Shown here: positions 23,774 through 31,676 of the stretch, one piece after another | Layout of the letters: the number at the start of each line of letters is the position of its first letter | How positions within the stretch are numbered: position 1 is the stretch's first letter | NCBI RefSeq assembly: GCF_018332695.1 | Contig: NZ_BOQN01000085.1 | Location: 37,809-101,808 of the forward strand | DNA from: Paractinoplanes toevensis | GTDB taxonomy: Bacteria; Actinomycetota; Actinomycetes; Mycobacteriales; Micromonosporaceae | DNA length: 64,000 nt | Direction: 5' to 3' | Translations under genes and position numbers: made by a program | The notes under the pieces: model-generated | The model's database searches: none | What the model saw: the letters and a program-made list of their open reading frames with translations, nothing else | Told to the model about the DNA's origin: nothing

Positions 23774-24633
23774 CGGGCCACCCCCTGCGGTGCGCGGGCG
23801 CGGGACACCGACGCCGACGTGGCGGCCCGGACGATGCGCTCGTGCGCCACCGGCAGCAGCCGGGCCAGCAGGTCGGGAACCTTCGCCGAGGAGGCGATCA
23901 GCAGCCGGGCCTTGCGCTTGCCGACCGCGTCGAGGATCTGCCGGGCGGCCCGGTCGGCCGGGAAGGTCAGCAGCTTGGCGAACACCTTCTGGTTGGGTTC
24001 GACCTCCTCGGCCGGCACGCCGGTGCCGACCAGCGCGCTTTCGGCGATGCGGGTGCGGATGCCGCCGGGGTGCACCGTGGTGACGCCGATGCCGTCGTCG
24101 GCGAGTTCGCTGTGCAGGGCCTGGCTCAGGCCGCGCAGCGCGAACTTGCTGGCGCTGTAGGCGGACTGCCCGGCCGGTGCGATCAGCCCGAACAGGCTGG
24201 ACACGTTGACCAGGTGAGCGCCGGGGGCGGCCTTCAGGGCGGGCAGCAATGCATGGGTGAGCAGCATCGGGGCCCGGAAGTTCACGTTCATCACGGTCTC
24301 GAACTCGTCCACGGTGACCTGGTCGAACCGCCCGCCCAGAGCGATCCCGGCGTTGTTGATCAGAAGACCGAGCGAGGGGTACGACGTCAGCACGCGCGAG
24401 GCGACACCGTCCACCGCCGAGCGATCGGACAGGTCGGCGACGATCGTCTCGACGGCGACGTGCGGGTGGACCTGGCCGAGGCGCTGGGCGACCGTGGCGA
24501 GGCGTTCGCCGTCCACGTCGACCAGGACGAGGTTGCTGCCCCGGCCGGCCAGACCGTAGGCGAGTTGCTCGCCGATGCCGCTGGCCGCGCCGGTCAGGAC
24601 GGCGGTGCGACCGCGGAACACGTAGGGCGTCAT
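23770..24633 (-). CDS. Short-chain dehydrogenase/reductase of the mymA-like operon
   Basis: SDR of 287 aa. It has the cofactor motif TGAASGIG near the N-terminus, NNAGIALGG in the middle, and the catalytic NVSS ... SAYSASKFALRG set. After the catalytic region a C-terminal extension (LLARLLPVAHERIVRAATS) is of the type seen in SadH-like membrane-associated SDRs. ATG 24633 overlaps the monooxygenase stop (ATGA) and its own end overlaps the hydrolase start, so the three are translationally coupled. It likely oxidises or reduces an alcohol or ketone handled by the monooxygenase. Confidence 0.84.
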   Translation of the reverse strand: MTPYVFRGRTAVLTGAASGIGEQLAYGLAGRGSNLVLVDVDGERLATVAQRLGQVHPHVAVETIVADLSDRSAVDGVASRVLTSYPSLGLLINNAGIALGGRFDQVTVDEFETVMNVNFRAPMLLTHALLPALKAAPGAHLVNVSSLFGLIAPAGQSAYSASKFALRGLSQALHSELADDGIGVTTVHPGGIRTRIAESALVGTGVPAEEVEPNQKVFAKLLTFPADRAARQILDAVGKRKARLLIASSAKVPDLLARLLPVAHERIVRAATSASVSRARAPQGVAR

Positions 24634-26087
24634 ACGGCGATCTCCTTCAAGGGGACGGGGTGACGGGAGAAGGTCATGTCGCGGGTGACGTCGGCGCGCG
24701 GGGTGGTCAGCACGTCGCGCAGGTAGTTCTGCCGGACCAGCCACGGGTCGCGGTTGCCCTGGCGGGGGAACTTGTCGAGCGCGCGTTGCACGTACCCGGA
24801 GGAGAGATCGAGCAACGGACGGCCCTGCTCCTCGGGGTTGTCCGGAACGGCCACGGCGTAGCCGTGCCGGTCCATGTGGGTGAGCAGGCGCATCACGTAG
24901 CGGTGGACCAGGTCGGCGCGCAGCGTCCAGGACGCGTTGACGTAACCGATGCAGTAGGCGAGGTTGGGCACGCCGCTGAGCATGATGCCGCGGTAGGCGG
25001 CGTGCTGACCGATCTCGATCGGCGTGCCGTCGATCGAGGCCTGGATGCCGCCCATCGGGATGAGCGACAGCCCGGTGGCGGTGACGACCACGTCGGCCTC
25101 GAGCAGCCGCCCGGACTTCAGGCGGATGCCGGCCGGTTCGAAGGACGTGATGTGGTCGGTCACCACCGACGCCTTCCCGGATCTGATCACCTGGTAGAGG
25201 TCACCGTCGGGAATCACGCAGAGTCGCTGGTCCCACGGCTCGTAGGTGGGCTTGAAATGCTCGTCCACGTAGGCCGCGTCCTTGAGCGCGTGCACCGCGA
25301 AGGCCCGCAGGATCTGCCGCACCCGCTTCGGCCGCCGCCGCGCCAGCTGGTAGAAGCCCTGCGTGACCAGGAGGTTCTTGGCCCGGGCGACCCGGTTCGC
25401 GGCCTTGGCCGGCAGCACCCGCCGGGCCAGGTCGGCCACGATGTCGCGCGGCGGAAGGACGGTCAGGTAGGTGGGGGACCGCTGCAGCATGGTCACGTGC
25501 GCCGCGTCGGGGGCCATGGCGGGTACGAGCGTGACGGCGGTCGCGCCGCTGCCGATGACGACGACCTTCTTGTCCTGGTACGACAGGTCCTCCGGCCAGA
25601 ACTGCGGGTGCACCACCTGCCCGGAAAAGTCCGACAAGCCTGGGAAATCGGGCTGATAGCCGGACTCGTAGGAGTAATAGCCGGCGCACGCGTACACGAA
25701 ATTGCAGGTCATCGTGGCGCCGCCGGCCAACCGCAGGGTCCACCGGCTCAACAGCGAGGACCAGTCGGCCGCCACCACCCGGGTGCCGAAGCGGATGTGC
25801 GGCAGGATGCCGCCCTCGGCCGCCGTCTCCTCGATGTAGTGCCGGATCTTGTCGCCGGGCGCGATCGACTCGGCCCCGCGCCACGGCCGGAACGGGTAGC
25901 TGAGCGTGAACATGTCCGAGTCCGACCGCACCCCGGGGTAACGGAACAGATCCCACGTTCCGCCGATCGCGTCGCGCGCCTCGAGGATCGCGTACGTCTT
26001 GCCGGGCAGCTGTTCCTGCAGCCGCCACGCCGCGCCGATCCCGGACAGGCCGGCGCCGATGATGACAACGTCGAAATGTTCGGCCAT
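24630..26087 (-). CDS. Flavin-containing Baeyer-Villiger-type monooxygenase (EthA/MymA-like)
   Basis: FAD/NADPH monooxygenase of 485 aa. The FAD Rossmann motif GAGLSG is at 11-16, the NADPH motif GSGATA at 179-184, and the Baeyer-Villiger fingerprint FSGQVVHPQFWP at 154-165. The overall sequence (RYPGVRSDSDMFTLSYPFRPW, YVNASWTLRADL) closely resembles mycobacterial EthA/MymA as I recall them. It probably inserts oxygen next to a ketone to give an ester, or oxidises sulfur compounds. ATG 26087 starts just before the Rossmann fold. It is the first gene of the operon and faces the AraC-type regulator across 70 bp. Confidence 0.88.
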   Translation of the reverse strand: MAEHFDVVIIGAGLSGIGAAWRLQEQLPGKTYAILEARDAIGGTWDLFRYPGVRSDSDMFTLSYPFRPWRGAESIAPGDKIRHYIEETAAEGGILPHIRFGTRVVAADWSSLLSRWTLRLAGGATMTCNFVYACAGYYSYESGYQPDFPGLSDFSGQVVHPQFWPEDLSYQDKKVVVIGSGATAVTLVPAMAPDAAHVTMLQRSPTYLTVLPPRDIVADLARRVLPAKAANRVARAKNLLVTQGFYQLARRRPKRVRQILRAFAVHALKDAAYVDEHFKPTYEPWDQRLCVIPDGDLYQVIRSGKASVVTDHITSFEPAGIRLKSGRLLEADVVVTATGLSLIPMGGIQASIDGTPIEIGQHAAYRGIMLSGVPNLAYCIGYVNASWTLRADLVHRYVMRLLTHMDRHGYAVAVPDNPEEQGRPLLDLSSGYVQRALDKFPRQGNRDPWLVRQNYLRDVLTTPRADVTRDMTFSRHPVPLKEIAV

Positions 26088-26157
26088 GTCGCCAGTCTCG
26101 CCATCTTTCCCCGCGAGTGACTTGCCTGAGCGCGACACTCATTTATCCTTTCGCGAC

Positions 26158-27168
26158 ATGGGATCGATGGTCAGAGCCGCCGGGCTGCGTGGACTCCCCA
26201 GCCTCATCGACGAGCTCGGAGGTGACGGCCCGGCCCTGATGGCCCGGTTCGGCGTGGACGCGGCGGCCCTCGACACCGACGACGCGGTGATCCCGACGCT
26301 CGCCGCCGGCCGCGCCCTGGAGACCGCCGCGGCCTCGCTGAACTGCCCCGACCTGGGGTTGCGGCTCGCCGCCCGGCAGGACATCGCGGTTCTCGGGCCG
26401 CTCGCCATCGCGATCGAGAACTCGGCGACGCTGGGGGAGGCGCTCGACTGCGCCACCCGGTTCCTGTTCGTGCACTCGCCGGCGCTCACCGTCGCCCAGG
26501 TCCCCGACCCGGCCGGCCGGGCCGGCGTGGTCGGCCTGCGGTACGCCAGCACCGAGCTCGACCCGCTGCCGCCGCAGATCTGCGACAACGGCCTCGGCCT
26601 GCTGCACCGGATCATCGTGTTGCTGGCCGGCGGCCGTTACGGGCTGCGATCCGTGCACCTCACCCATCGCCCGCTCGCGCCGGTGGCCCGTTACACCGAG
26701 TTCTTCGGTGCGGATGTGCGCTTCGCACAGGACGCGGCGGTGCTGCGGGTGCCGGCCACGATGGCCGACGCGACGGTGGCGGGCGGCAACCGGGTGCTGC
26801 GCGAGGTCGCGCTCGACTACATGCGCACCCATTTCCCGGCGCCCGAACAGACCCTCGAGGAGCGGGTGCGGCAGCTGCTTACCCAATCGCTCGGCTCGGC
26901 GCCGGCCGACATCGCCGCCGTCGGCCGGCGGCTGCAGACCCACCCGCGCACCCTCCAGCGCCGTCTGTCGGCGGCGGGCACGACCTTCGACAAGATCCTC
27001 GACGACGTACGCCGTGAGCGCGCACACCGCCTCATCACCACCACGGATCTGCCGTTCACCCAGGTCACCGCCATAGTCGGGCTGACCGAGCAGTCCGCCC
27101 TGAGCCGAGCCGTGCGCCGCTGGTTCGGCACCTCCCCGCGCGACCTGCGCCGCCCGCCCGGTCACTGA
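26158..27168 (+). CDS. AraC-family regulator, VirS-like
   Basis: Transcriptional regulator of 336 aa. The N-terminal ~190 residues are an Arabinose_bd-type ligand domain (GLPSLIDELGGDGPALMARFGVD, LAARQDIAVLGPLAIAI). The C-terminal AraC domain (about 235-330) has the two helix-turn-helix motifs around IAAVGRRLQTHPRTLQRRL and VTAIVGLTEQSALSRAVRRWFG. The arrangement, an AraC regulator divergent from a monooxygenase-SDR-hydrolase operon, mirrors virS-mymA in M. tuberculosis, where VirS activates the operon. Autoregulation and operon control are inferred. ATG 26158 is preferred; ATG 26167 is possible. The gene ends 7 bp inside the convergent DUF4873 gene. Confidence 0.85.
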   Translation: MGSMVRAAGLRGLPSLIDELGGDGPALMARFGVDAAALDTDDAVIPTLAAGRALETAAASLNCPDLGLRLAARQDIAVLGPLAIAIENSATLGEALDCATRFLFVHSPALTVAQVPDPAGRAGVVGLRYASTELDPLPPQICDNGLGLLHRIIVLLAGGRYGLRSVHLTHRPLAPVARYTEFFGADVRFAQDAAVLRVPATMADATVAGGNRVLREVALDYMRTHFPAPEQTLEERVRQLLTQSLGSAPADIAAVGRRLQTHPRTLQRRLSAAGTTFDKILDDVRRERAHRLITTTDLPFTQVTAIVGLTEQSALSRAVRRWFGTSPRDLRRPPGH

Positions 27169-27479
27169 AACCACGGCGGCGTTCCCGCGCCGGACAGTCG
27201 CACGCCGCCCCACGGGTCGGGTTCGCTGAGCCGGACCTTCAGCCGCGCCGAGCCGGGGATCGTGAGCAGCCCCTCGCGCAGCCCGCCGGCGACCCGCTCG
27301 CGCAGCGTCGCGTCCGGGTTGGTGCGCCCGGCCCACCGGAAGCGGCCCTCGATCGGCTCGAACCGGGCCGACACCCGGATCTCCACGGCCAGGTCGTCGT
27401 CACCGATCCGGAGCGTGGCCGGCCCTCGGTACTCCTCGTCGGGCAGGTTCCCGACCTCGTACTCGTCAGTTTCCGGCAC
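27162..27479 (-). CDS. DUF4873 domain protein
   Basis: Small 105-aa protein consisting of one DUF4873 domain, which in actinobacteria often occurs next to or fused with flavin monooxygenases and oxygenases. Visible pattern: EYRGPATLRIGDDDLAVEIRV, then FEPIEGRFRWAGR, and a C-terminal LKVRLSEPDPWGGVRLSG. The function is unknown; a ligand- or partner-binding beta-barrel-like role is a guess. GTG 27479 begins within the end of the upstream TetR gene (14-bp overlap), implying coupling. Longer frames upstream in this register read Arg/Ser-rich and are not credible. Confidence 0.75.
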   Translation of the reverse strand: MPETDEYEVGNLPDEEYRGPATLRIGDDDLAVEIRVSARFEPIEGRFRWAGRTNPDATLRERVAGGLREGLLTIPGSARLKVRLSEPDPWGGVRLSGAGTPPWFQ

Positions 27480-28155
27480 CGTGCACCTCCTCCTGGTGGG
27501 CGGACAGGCCGCCGGGGATGTCGGCGGCCTGGCGGATGCCGGCCACCCCGGTCCAGAGGAACGTCGTGAGGTAGTCGCCGAGTGCCTCCCGGCTGATCGG
27601 CTGCTGCTGGCGCAGCCACCAGTCGCCGACCGACTGCACGTAGCCGACCACGCCGTAGGCCCACGGCAGCGCGGCACCGGAGTCGAGGCCGCGGGCCCGC
27701 AGCCGGTCGCCGAGGATGCGGGCCAGGCCGCTCGCGACGGTGTCGACCACGTCGGCGACCACGTCCCGGCCGCGCGGGATATCGGGCTGGTGCACGACGA
27801 ACTGGTAGAGATTCGTGTCGGCCGCGATGTGCGCCAGGTAGGCGTCGATGGCCGCGGCGATGACGTCGCGCTCCTCGCGGACCTGGGCGACCGCCGGCAC
27901 GATCGCGTCGAGCACCATGCCCGCGGCCTCCTGCCCGACCGCCAGCCACAGCTCCGACTTGTCGGCGAAGTAGCGGTAGAGCACCGGCTTGCTCACCCCG
28001 GCCCGCGCGGCGATCGCGTCCATGCCCACCTCGGGGCCGAACTCGCGGATCGCCTCGATGGCGGCCGCGGTCAACTCGGATCGGCGCTGCTCACGATGGC
28101 CGGCCCAGCGACCTTTACGACCATCGGTATTGACCGGCTCTTGTTCACGGGGCAT
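27466..28155 (-). CDS. TetR-family regulator
   Basis: TetR-type repressor of 229 aa. The N-terminal helix-turn-helix (about 25-70) reads MDAIAARAGVSKPVLYRYFADKSEL, a canonical TetR recognition helix. The C-terminal ligand domain includes YLAHIAADTNLYQFVV and WAYGVVGYVQSVGDWWLRQQ, typical of the group linked to fatty-acid or oxygenase genes. ATG 28155 lies 8 bp from a perfect 17-bp palindrome in the divergent gap, so it probably represses itself and the diiron oxygenase gene opposite. It is coupled to the DUF4873 gene downstream. Confidence 0.88.
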   Translation of the reverse strand: MPREQEPVNTDGRKGRWAGHREQRRSELTAAAIEAIREFGPEVGMDAIAARAGVSKPVLYRYFADKSELWLAVGQEAAGMVLDAIVPAVAQVREERDVIAAAIDAYLAHIAADTNLYQFVVHQPDIPRGRDVVADVVDTVASGLARILGDRLRARGLDSGAALPWAYGVVGYVQSVGDWWLRQQQPISREALGDYLTTFLWTGVAGIRQAADIPGGLSAHQEEVHGAGN

Positions 28156-28162
28156 GGTACTA

Positions 28163-28179
28163 GAAGTAACTGTTACTTC
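28163..28179. promoter_or_regulatory. 17-bp palindromic TetR operator
   Basis: GAAGTAA-CTG-TTACTTC is a perfect palindrome, AT-rich against the background. It lies between the divergent TetR and diiron oxygenase genes, and a further half-like GGGTAAC follows at 28180. It is the expected operator of the adjacent TetR protein. Confidence 0.7.
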
Positions 28180-28231
28180 GGGTAACGTCAAGTGCATCAC
28201 ACTCATCGGCCGTTCCGAGGAGGCGTCCCCC

Positions 28232-29131
28232 ATGACCACCGAGACTCCCCCCGACCGCGATCGCACCGCCGCCCGTCTGCTGCGCTCGTCCGCCGAGCAT
28301 TCGTACGATCCCGAGGTCGAGATCGACTGGGACGCGCCGTTCGTGCCGGACCTCTACTTCGTCCCGCCGGAGCGGTGCAGCCTCTACGGCACCGAGCTGT
28401 GGGACGGACTGTCCGAAGAGCAGCGGATCACGCTCACCCGGCACGAGGTGGCCAGCATCGCCGGCCTCGGCATCTGGTTCGAGACGATCCTCATGCAGCT
28501 GCTCCTGCGCGGTTACTACAAGCAGGACCCGACCGCCGCGCACGCGCAGTACGCGCTCACCGAGGTCGCCGACGAGTGCCGGCACTCGGTCATGTTCGGC
28601 CGGATGATCGACCGCCTGGGCACCCCGGTCTACCGGCCCGAGGGCGTCAACGAGTTCCTCGGCAAGTGGATCGCCGCCACCGGCACCGGGCCGCGCATGT
28701 TCGCCGCCATCCTGATCTGCGAGGAAATCCTCGACACGCTGCAGCGCGAGGCCATGTCGCACGAGCGGGTGCAGCCCCTGGTCCGGATGGTGTCGCGCAT
28801 CCACGTGGTCGAGGAGGCCCGGCACGTCCGCTACGCCCGGGAGGAGCTGGCCCGGCAGGTGCGCACCGCGGGCAAGGGGCGGCTGCTCTTCGACAAGCTG
28901 GTGATCGGCCGGGCCGCGTACCTGTGCGGCCGCCGCCTGATCCACCCGGACGTCTACAAGTCGGTGGGCATCCGGCCGTCCGACGGATACCGGGCGGCGA
29001 TGGCCAACCCGCACTTCCGGGAGACGCTGCGCTGGTCGGGCGAGCGCGTGGTGGCGTACCTCGATGATCTTGATTTGGTCGCCGGCCCGGGCCGGCCTCT
29101 CTGGCGCCGTTCCGGCCTCCTGGCGGCCTGA
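28232..29131 (+). CDS. AurF-type diiron oxygenase
   Basis: Non-haem diiron protein of 299 aa in the AurF (p-aminobenzoate N-oxygenase) family. Candidate iron ligands are visible: Glu84 (WFET), the EVADECRHS cluster (about 111-119), ICEEILD (Glu164/165) and VVEEARHVRYAREE (Glu194/His198). AurF members oxidise arylamines, but the family also includes enzymes of unknown lipid or small-molecule substrates; no biosynthetic cluster surrounds this one. ATG 28232 has CGAGGAGGCG about 8 nt upstream. It faces a TetR gene across a palindromic operator, with DUF4873 as the likely co-regulated partner. Confidence 0.82.
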   Translation: MTTETPPDRDRTAARLLRSSAEHSYDPEVEIDWDAPFVPDLYFVPPERCSLYGTELWDGLSEEQRITLTRHEVASIAGLGIWFETILMQLLLRGYYKQDPTAAHAQYALTEVADECRHSVMFGRMIDRLGTPVYRPEGVNEFLGKWIAATGTGPRMFAAILICEEILDTLQREAMSHERVQPLVRMVSRIHVVEEARHVRYAREELARQVRTAGKGRLLFDKLVIGRAAYLCGRRLIHPDVYKSVGIRPSDGYRAAMANPHFRETLRWSGERVVAYLDDLDLVAGPGRPLWRRSGLLAA

Positions 29132-29276
29132 CAGCCCGGGGGACAGCGGTCACACCGATTCGGCTGAATGTGGGGTTGACCTCGTACTTGAGGATTTCGG
29201 ACCGCCCGATCGGCCGGTGGGCGATGCCCCCCGACCGTGACAGATTTGCTCCCGATACGCACCTCGGGAGGCTGGC

Positions 29277-29483
29277 ATGGACGACGCACTGGTGGCCTAC
29301 GGCTCCGGGCACGCCGACGGCATGGCCGGCCTGCACGACGGTGACCGGGCCGGCGATCCGGTGACCGGTGCCGACTACCTGGTCGGCATCGTCGACGGGC
29401 AGCTGGCCGCGTTCGAGGACGCTCTCGTCACGGCGATCCGTAAAGCCCTCGATGACAAGAAGAGCGATGGACCAGGAGTTTGA
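29277..29483 (+). CDS. Small repeat-type protein, 68 aa, first of a pair
   Basis: Small acidic protein with no named family that I know. It shares with the next gene the pattern AYxxGxADGxA...RAxDPxxGxDYxxGxxDG, so the two are paralogues. There is no signal peptide or membrane segment, and the C-terminus (DALVTAIRKALDDKKS) is a charged helix. ATG 29277 has CGGGAGGC about 5 nt upstream. Its end overlaps the second copy's start by 17 bp. Function unknown. Confidence 0.7.
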   Translation: MDDALVAYGSGHADGMAGLHDGDRAGDPVTGADYLVGIVDGQLAAFEDALVTAIRKALDDKKSDGPGV

Positions 29484-29646
29484 GGCGTACGCGGCGGGCC
29501 GTGCCGACGGCCTGGCCGCGCACCGGGACACCGGCCGGGCGACCGACCCGAAGTTCGGCCGGGACTACCGCATCGGTTTCCTGGACGGCCGGCTCGAGGT
29601 GTTCCGGCTGCTGGCCGGGGTCCGCAAGATCGTTGAGGACGACTGA
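29467..29646 (+). CDS. Small repeat-type protein, 59 aa, second of a pair
   Basis: Paralogue of the preceding gene: AYAAGRADGLAAHRDTGRATDPKFG and DYRIGFLDGRLEVF align with its sister, and both end in a short charged helix (VRKIVEDD here). I chose ATG 29467 because MDQEFEAY parallels MDDALVAY in the sister protein; an in-frame ATG at 29452 is possible. The two genes overlap and are surely cotranscribed. An inverted repeat follows the stop by 4 bp. Confidence 0.7.
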   Translation: MDQEFEAYAAGRADGLAAHRDTGRATDPKFGRDYRIGFLDGRLEVFRLLAGVRKIVEDD

Positions 29647-29650
29647 GGCT

Positions 29651-29674
29651 CACAACCGTGGTCACCCGGTTGTG
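29651..29674 (+). repeat. 8-bp inverted repeat after the small-gene pair
   Basis: CACAACCG (29651-29658) and CGGTTGTG (29667-29674) are perfect reverse complements with an 8-nt loop, placed 4 bp after the stop. It could act as a terminator, but it overlaps a candidate GlnR box, so part of it may be operator sequence. Confidence 0.5.
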
Positions 29675-29698
29675 AAAGCGCGTTGACCTGGCCGAAAC
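29661..29698 (+). promoter_or_regulatory. Candidate GlnR double box upstream of the nitrite locus
   Basis: The sequence reads GTCAC-N6-GTGAA-N6-TTGAC-N6-GAAAC with exact 6-nt spacers. The actinomycete GlnR consensus is gTnAC-N6-GaAAC repeated with N6 spacing; three of the four half-sites match well and GTGAA is poor. It lies 45-82 bp before a HemD-regulator gene at the head of a nitrite assimilation cluster, where GlnR control would be expected. Confidence 0.45.
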
Positions 29699-29742
29699 CC
29701 CATAACGCTCTGGTGGAAACCACATGTCGGAACGCTTGCGGA

Positions 29743-30846
29743 ATGACTGACGGCGGCGTGTTGACCGGCTTCACCGTCGCGGTGACCGCCGAGCGGCGCC
29801 GTGACGAGATGACCGCGCTGCTGCAACGGCGCGGCGCCCGGGTGGTCACCGCGTCCGCGATCAGCATCGTCCCGCTCGCCGACGACGATGCCCTGCACGC
29901 GGCCACCGCGGCCTGCATCGGGCTCGCCCCCGACCTGGTCATCGCGACCACCGGCTTCGGCTTCCGCGGCTGGCTCGAGGCCGCCGAGGGCTGGGGCCTG
30001 GGCGAGAAACTGCGCGAGGTGCTCGGCCGGGCCCGGATCATCGCCCGAGGCCCGAAACCGTGCGGCGCCGTGCGGGCGGCCGGCCTCAGCGAGGAATGGG
30101 CGGCCAAGACCGAGGCGTCCGAGGAGGTCCTCGAACGGCTGCTCGCCGACGGTGTCTCCGGCCGGCGGATCACCGTGCAGGAGCACGGCGAGCCGCAGAC
30201 CGAGTTCGTGGCCGCCCTCCGCGCGGCCGGCGCCGCCGTGGTCGAGGTGCCCGTCTACCGGTGGGTGCCACCGCCGGACACCACGCCGGTGCGGCGCCTG
30301 GTCGACCAGGTCATGGCCGGGCAGATCGACGCGGTCACGTTCACCAGCGCGCCCGCGGTCAAGTCCTTCCTGCAGCTGGCCGGCGACGACGTTCCGGGCG
30401 TGCTCGACCGGTTCCGGTCCGGCACCCTGGCCGCCTGCGTCGGCCCGGTCACCGCCGCCCCGCTCGTCGAACGGGACGTGCCGGTGGTGATGCCGGAACG
30501 CTTCCGGCTCGGCGCGCTGATCAAGACGGTGGCCGACGAACTGCCGCAGCGGTCGCTCAAGCTGCGGGTGGCGGGCGGCACCCTGGAGGTCCGCGGCCAC
30601 GCCGTCCTCATCGACGGCGAGCCCCGCGCGCTCGCCCCCGCCGCCATGTCGATCCTCGCCTCGCTGGCCGCCCGCCCCGGCGCGGTGGTGTCGAAGGATC
30701 AGCTGATCGCGTCGCTGCCGCGGGGCAACGACGGGCACGCGGTCGACGTGGCGGTGGCCCGGCTGCGCACCGCGCTCGGCTCCGGCCGGCACATCGAGAC
30801 GGTCATCAAGCGCGGCTACCGCCTGCGTCTCGACGAAACGCTGTAA
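29743..30846 (+). CDS. HemD-like (uroporphyrinogen-III synthase) winged-helix regulator
   Basis: 367-aa fusion: residues 8-260 form a HemD-like domain (FTVAVTAERRRDEMTALLQRRGA, VIATTGFGFRGWLEAAEGWG, VTFTSAPAVKSFL) and residues about 285-367 an OmpR-type winged helix (LAPAAMSILASLAARPGAVVSKDQLIASLP, DVAVARLRTALG, IKRGYRL). In mycobacteria an equivalent fusion (Rv0260c) lies next to a CbiX-like gene and a NarK gene, close to nirBD. It could be a siroheme-pathway enzyme, a regulator of nitrite assimilation, or both; the intact DNA-binding half favours a regulator. ATG 29743 has only a weak ribosome-binding site. A GlnR-like box lies just upstream. Confidence 0.85.
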   Translation: MTDGGVLTGFTVAVTAERRRDEMTALLQRRGARVVTASAISIVPLADDDALHAATAACIGLAPDLVIATTGFGFRGWLEAAEGWGLGEKLREVLGRARIIARGPKPCGAVRAAGLSEEWAAKTEASEEVLERLLADGVSGRRITVQEHGEPQTEFVAALRAAGAAVVEVPVYRWVPPPDTTPVRRLVDQVMAGQIDAVTFTSAPAVKSFLQLAGDDVPGVLDRFRSGTLAACVGPVTAAPLVERDVPVVMPERFRLGALIKTVADELPQRSLKLRVAGGTLEVRGHAVLIDGEPRALAPAAMSILASLAARPGAVVSKDQLIASLPRGNDGHAVDVAVARLRTALGSGRHIETVIKRGYRLRLDETL

Positions 30847-30892
30847 CCGGCACCGTCGCCGGCTCCCCCTGAGTACTTTCGGAGGAACCGCC

Positions 30893-31543
30893 ATGCCTAC
30901 TCTGCTCGCGGTCGCCCACGGAACCCGCTCGGCCACCGGCCAGAAGCAGATCCGTGACCTGGTCGCCGCGGTCGCCCGCAGCCGGCCGTCGCTGGACATC
31001 CGGCTGTCGTACGCCGATGTGCAGCAGCCCCGGATCGGCTCGGTCGTGCCGTCCGTCCGGGACGCCGTGGTCGTGCCGCTGCTGCTGTCGGCCGGCTACC
31101 ACGTGCGGGTGGACATCGCTGAAGCCGTTGCCGGTACCGGGATTCCGGTCACCGCGCCGCTCGGCCCGGACCCCGTACTCACCGAAAGCCTGACCAGGCG
31201 CCTGCCGGCGGCCGACGCGGTGGTTCTCGCCGCCGCCGGATCCTCGGATCCGGCGTGGCGGTCCTCGGTCCACGCGCTCGCCGCACAGATGGGCGCGCAC
31301 GTCGGGTTCGTCTCCGGCAGCGAGCCGACGGTCGCCGACGTCGTCGCCGGGCTGCGCCGGCAGGGCGCGCGCCGGGTCGCGATCGCCGCCTACCTGCTCG
31401 CCGAGGGACTGTTCTACCGCACCCTGCACCGGGCCGGCGCCGACTCGGTCACCCCGCCGCTCGCGCTCGACCCGGCCGTCGTGTCGCTTGTGGTGCGCCG
31501 CTACGAATCGGCTCTTCTCACAACCGTCCCGGCCCGCATGTAG
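30893..31543 (+). CDS. Sirohydrochlorin chelatase (CbiX/SirB-like)
   Basis: Inserts metal into sirohydrochlorin; next to nirBD the likely product is siroheme, the cofactor of nitrite reductase. The 216-aa protein is a two-half CbiX-like enzyme. The first half has the metal-binding His9 in VAHGTR and His70 in PLLLSAGYHVRVD. The second half (ADAVVLAAAGSSDPAW, AYLLAEGLFYRTL) is divergent and lacks the HG motif, as is common in the long actinobacterial form. ATG 30893 has CGGAGGAACC about 5 nt upstream. It follows the HemD-type gene by 46 bp. Confidence 0.85.
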   Translation: MPTLLAVAHGTRSATGQKQIRDLVAAVARSRPSLDIRLSYADVQQPRIGSVVPSVRDAVVVPLLLSAGYHVRVDIAEAVAGTGIPVTAPLGPDPVLTESLTRRLPAADAVVLAAAGSSDPAWRSSVHALAAQMGAHVGFVSGSEPTVADVVAGLRRQGARRVAIAAYLLAEGLFYRTLHRAGADSVTPPLALDPAVVSLVVRRYESALLTTVPARM

Positions 31544-31676
31544 GGTTTTCCGAACGTTCGCGCAACCGCGCCGGTCACGCCGCAAAACAATGTCCCGGAA
31601 TCATTCGGGTGTGACGGCGACCGATACGCATTCGGCTAATAACGCCGTCGTCCCTGCTCACCGGAGGGTTCGACAG

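Noticed and set aside
26115..26140. GAGTG/CACTC pair in the gap between monooxygenase and AraC-type gene
   Set aside because: The arms are only 5 bp long and expected by chance; no supporting second copy was found.
31551..31588. Possible second GlnR box before the small nirB-leading gene
   Set aside because: Half-sites such as GCAAC and AAAAC have N6-like spacing, but the GTnAC half-sites do not match, so the fit is too weak.
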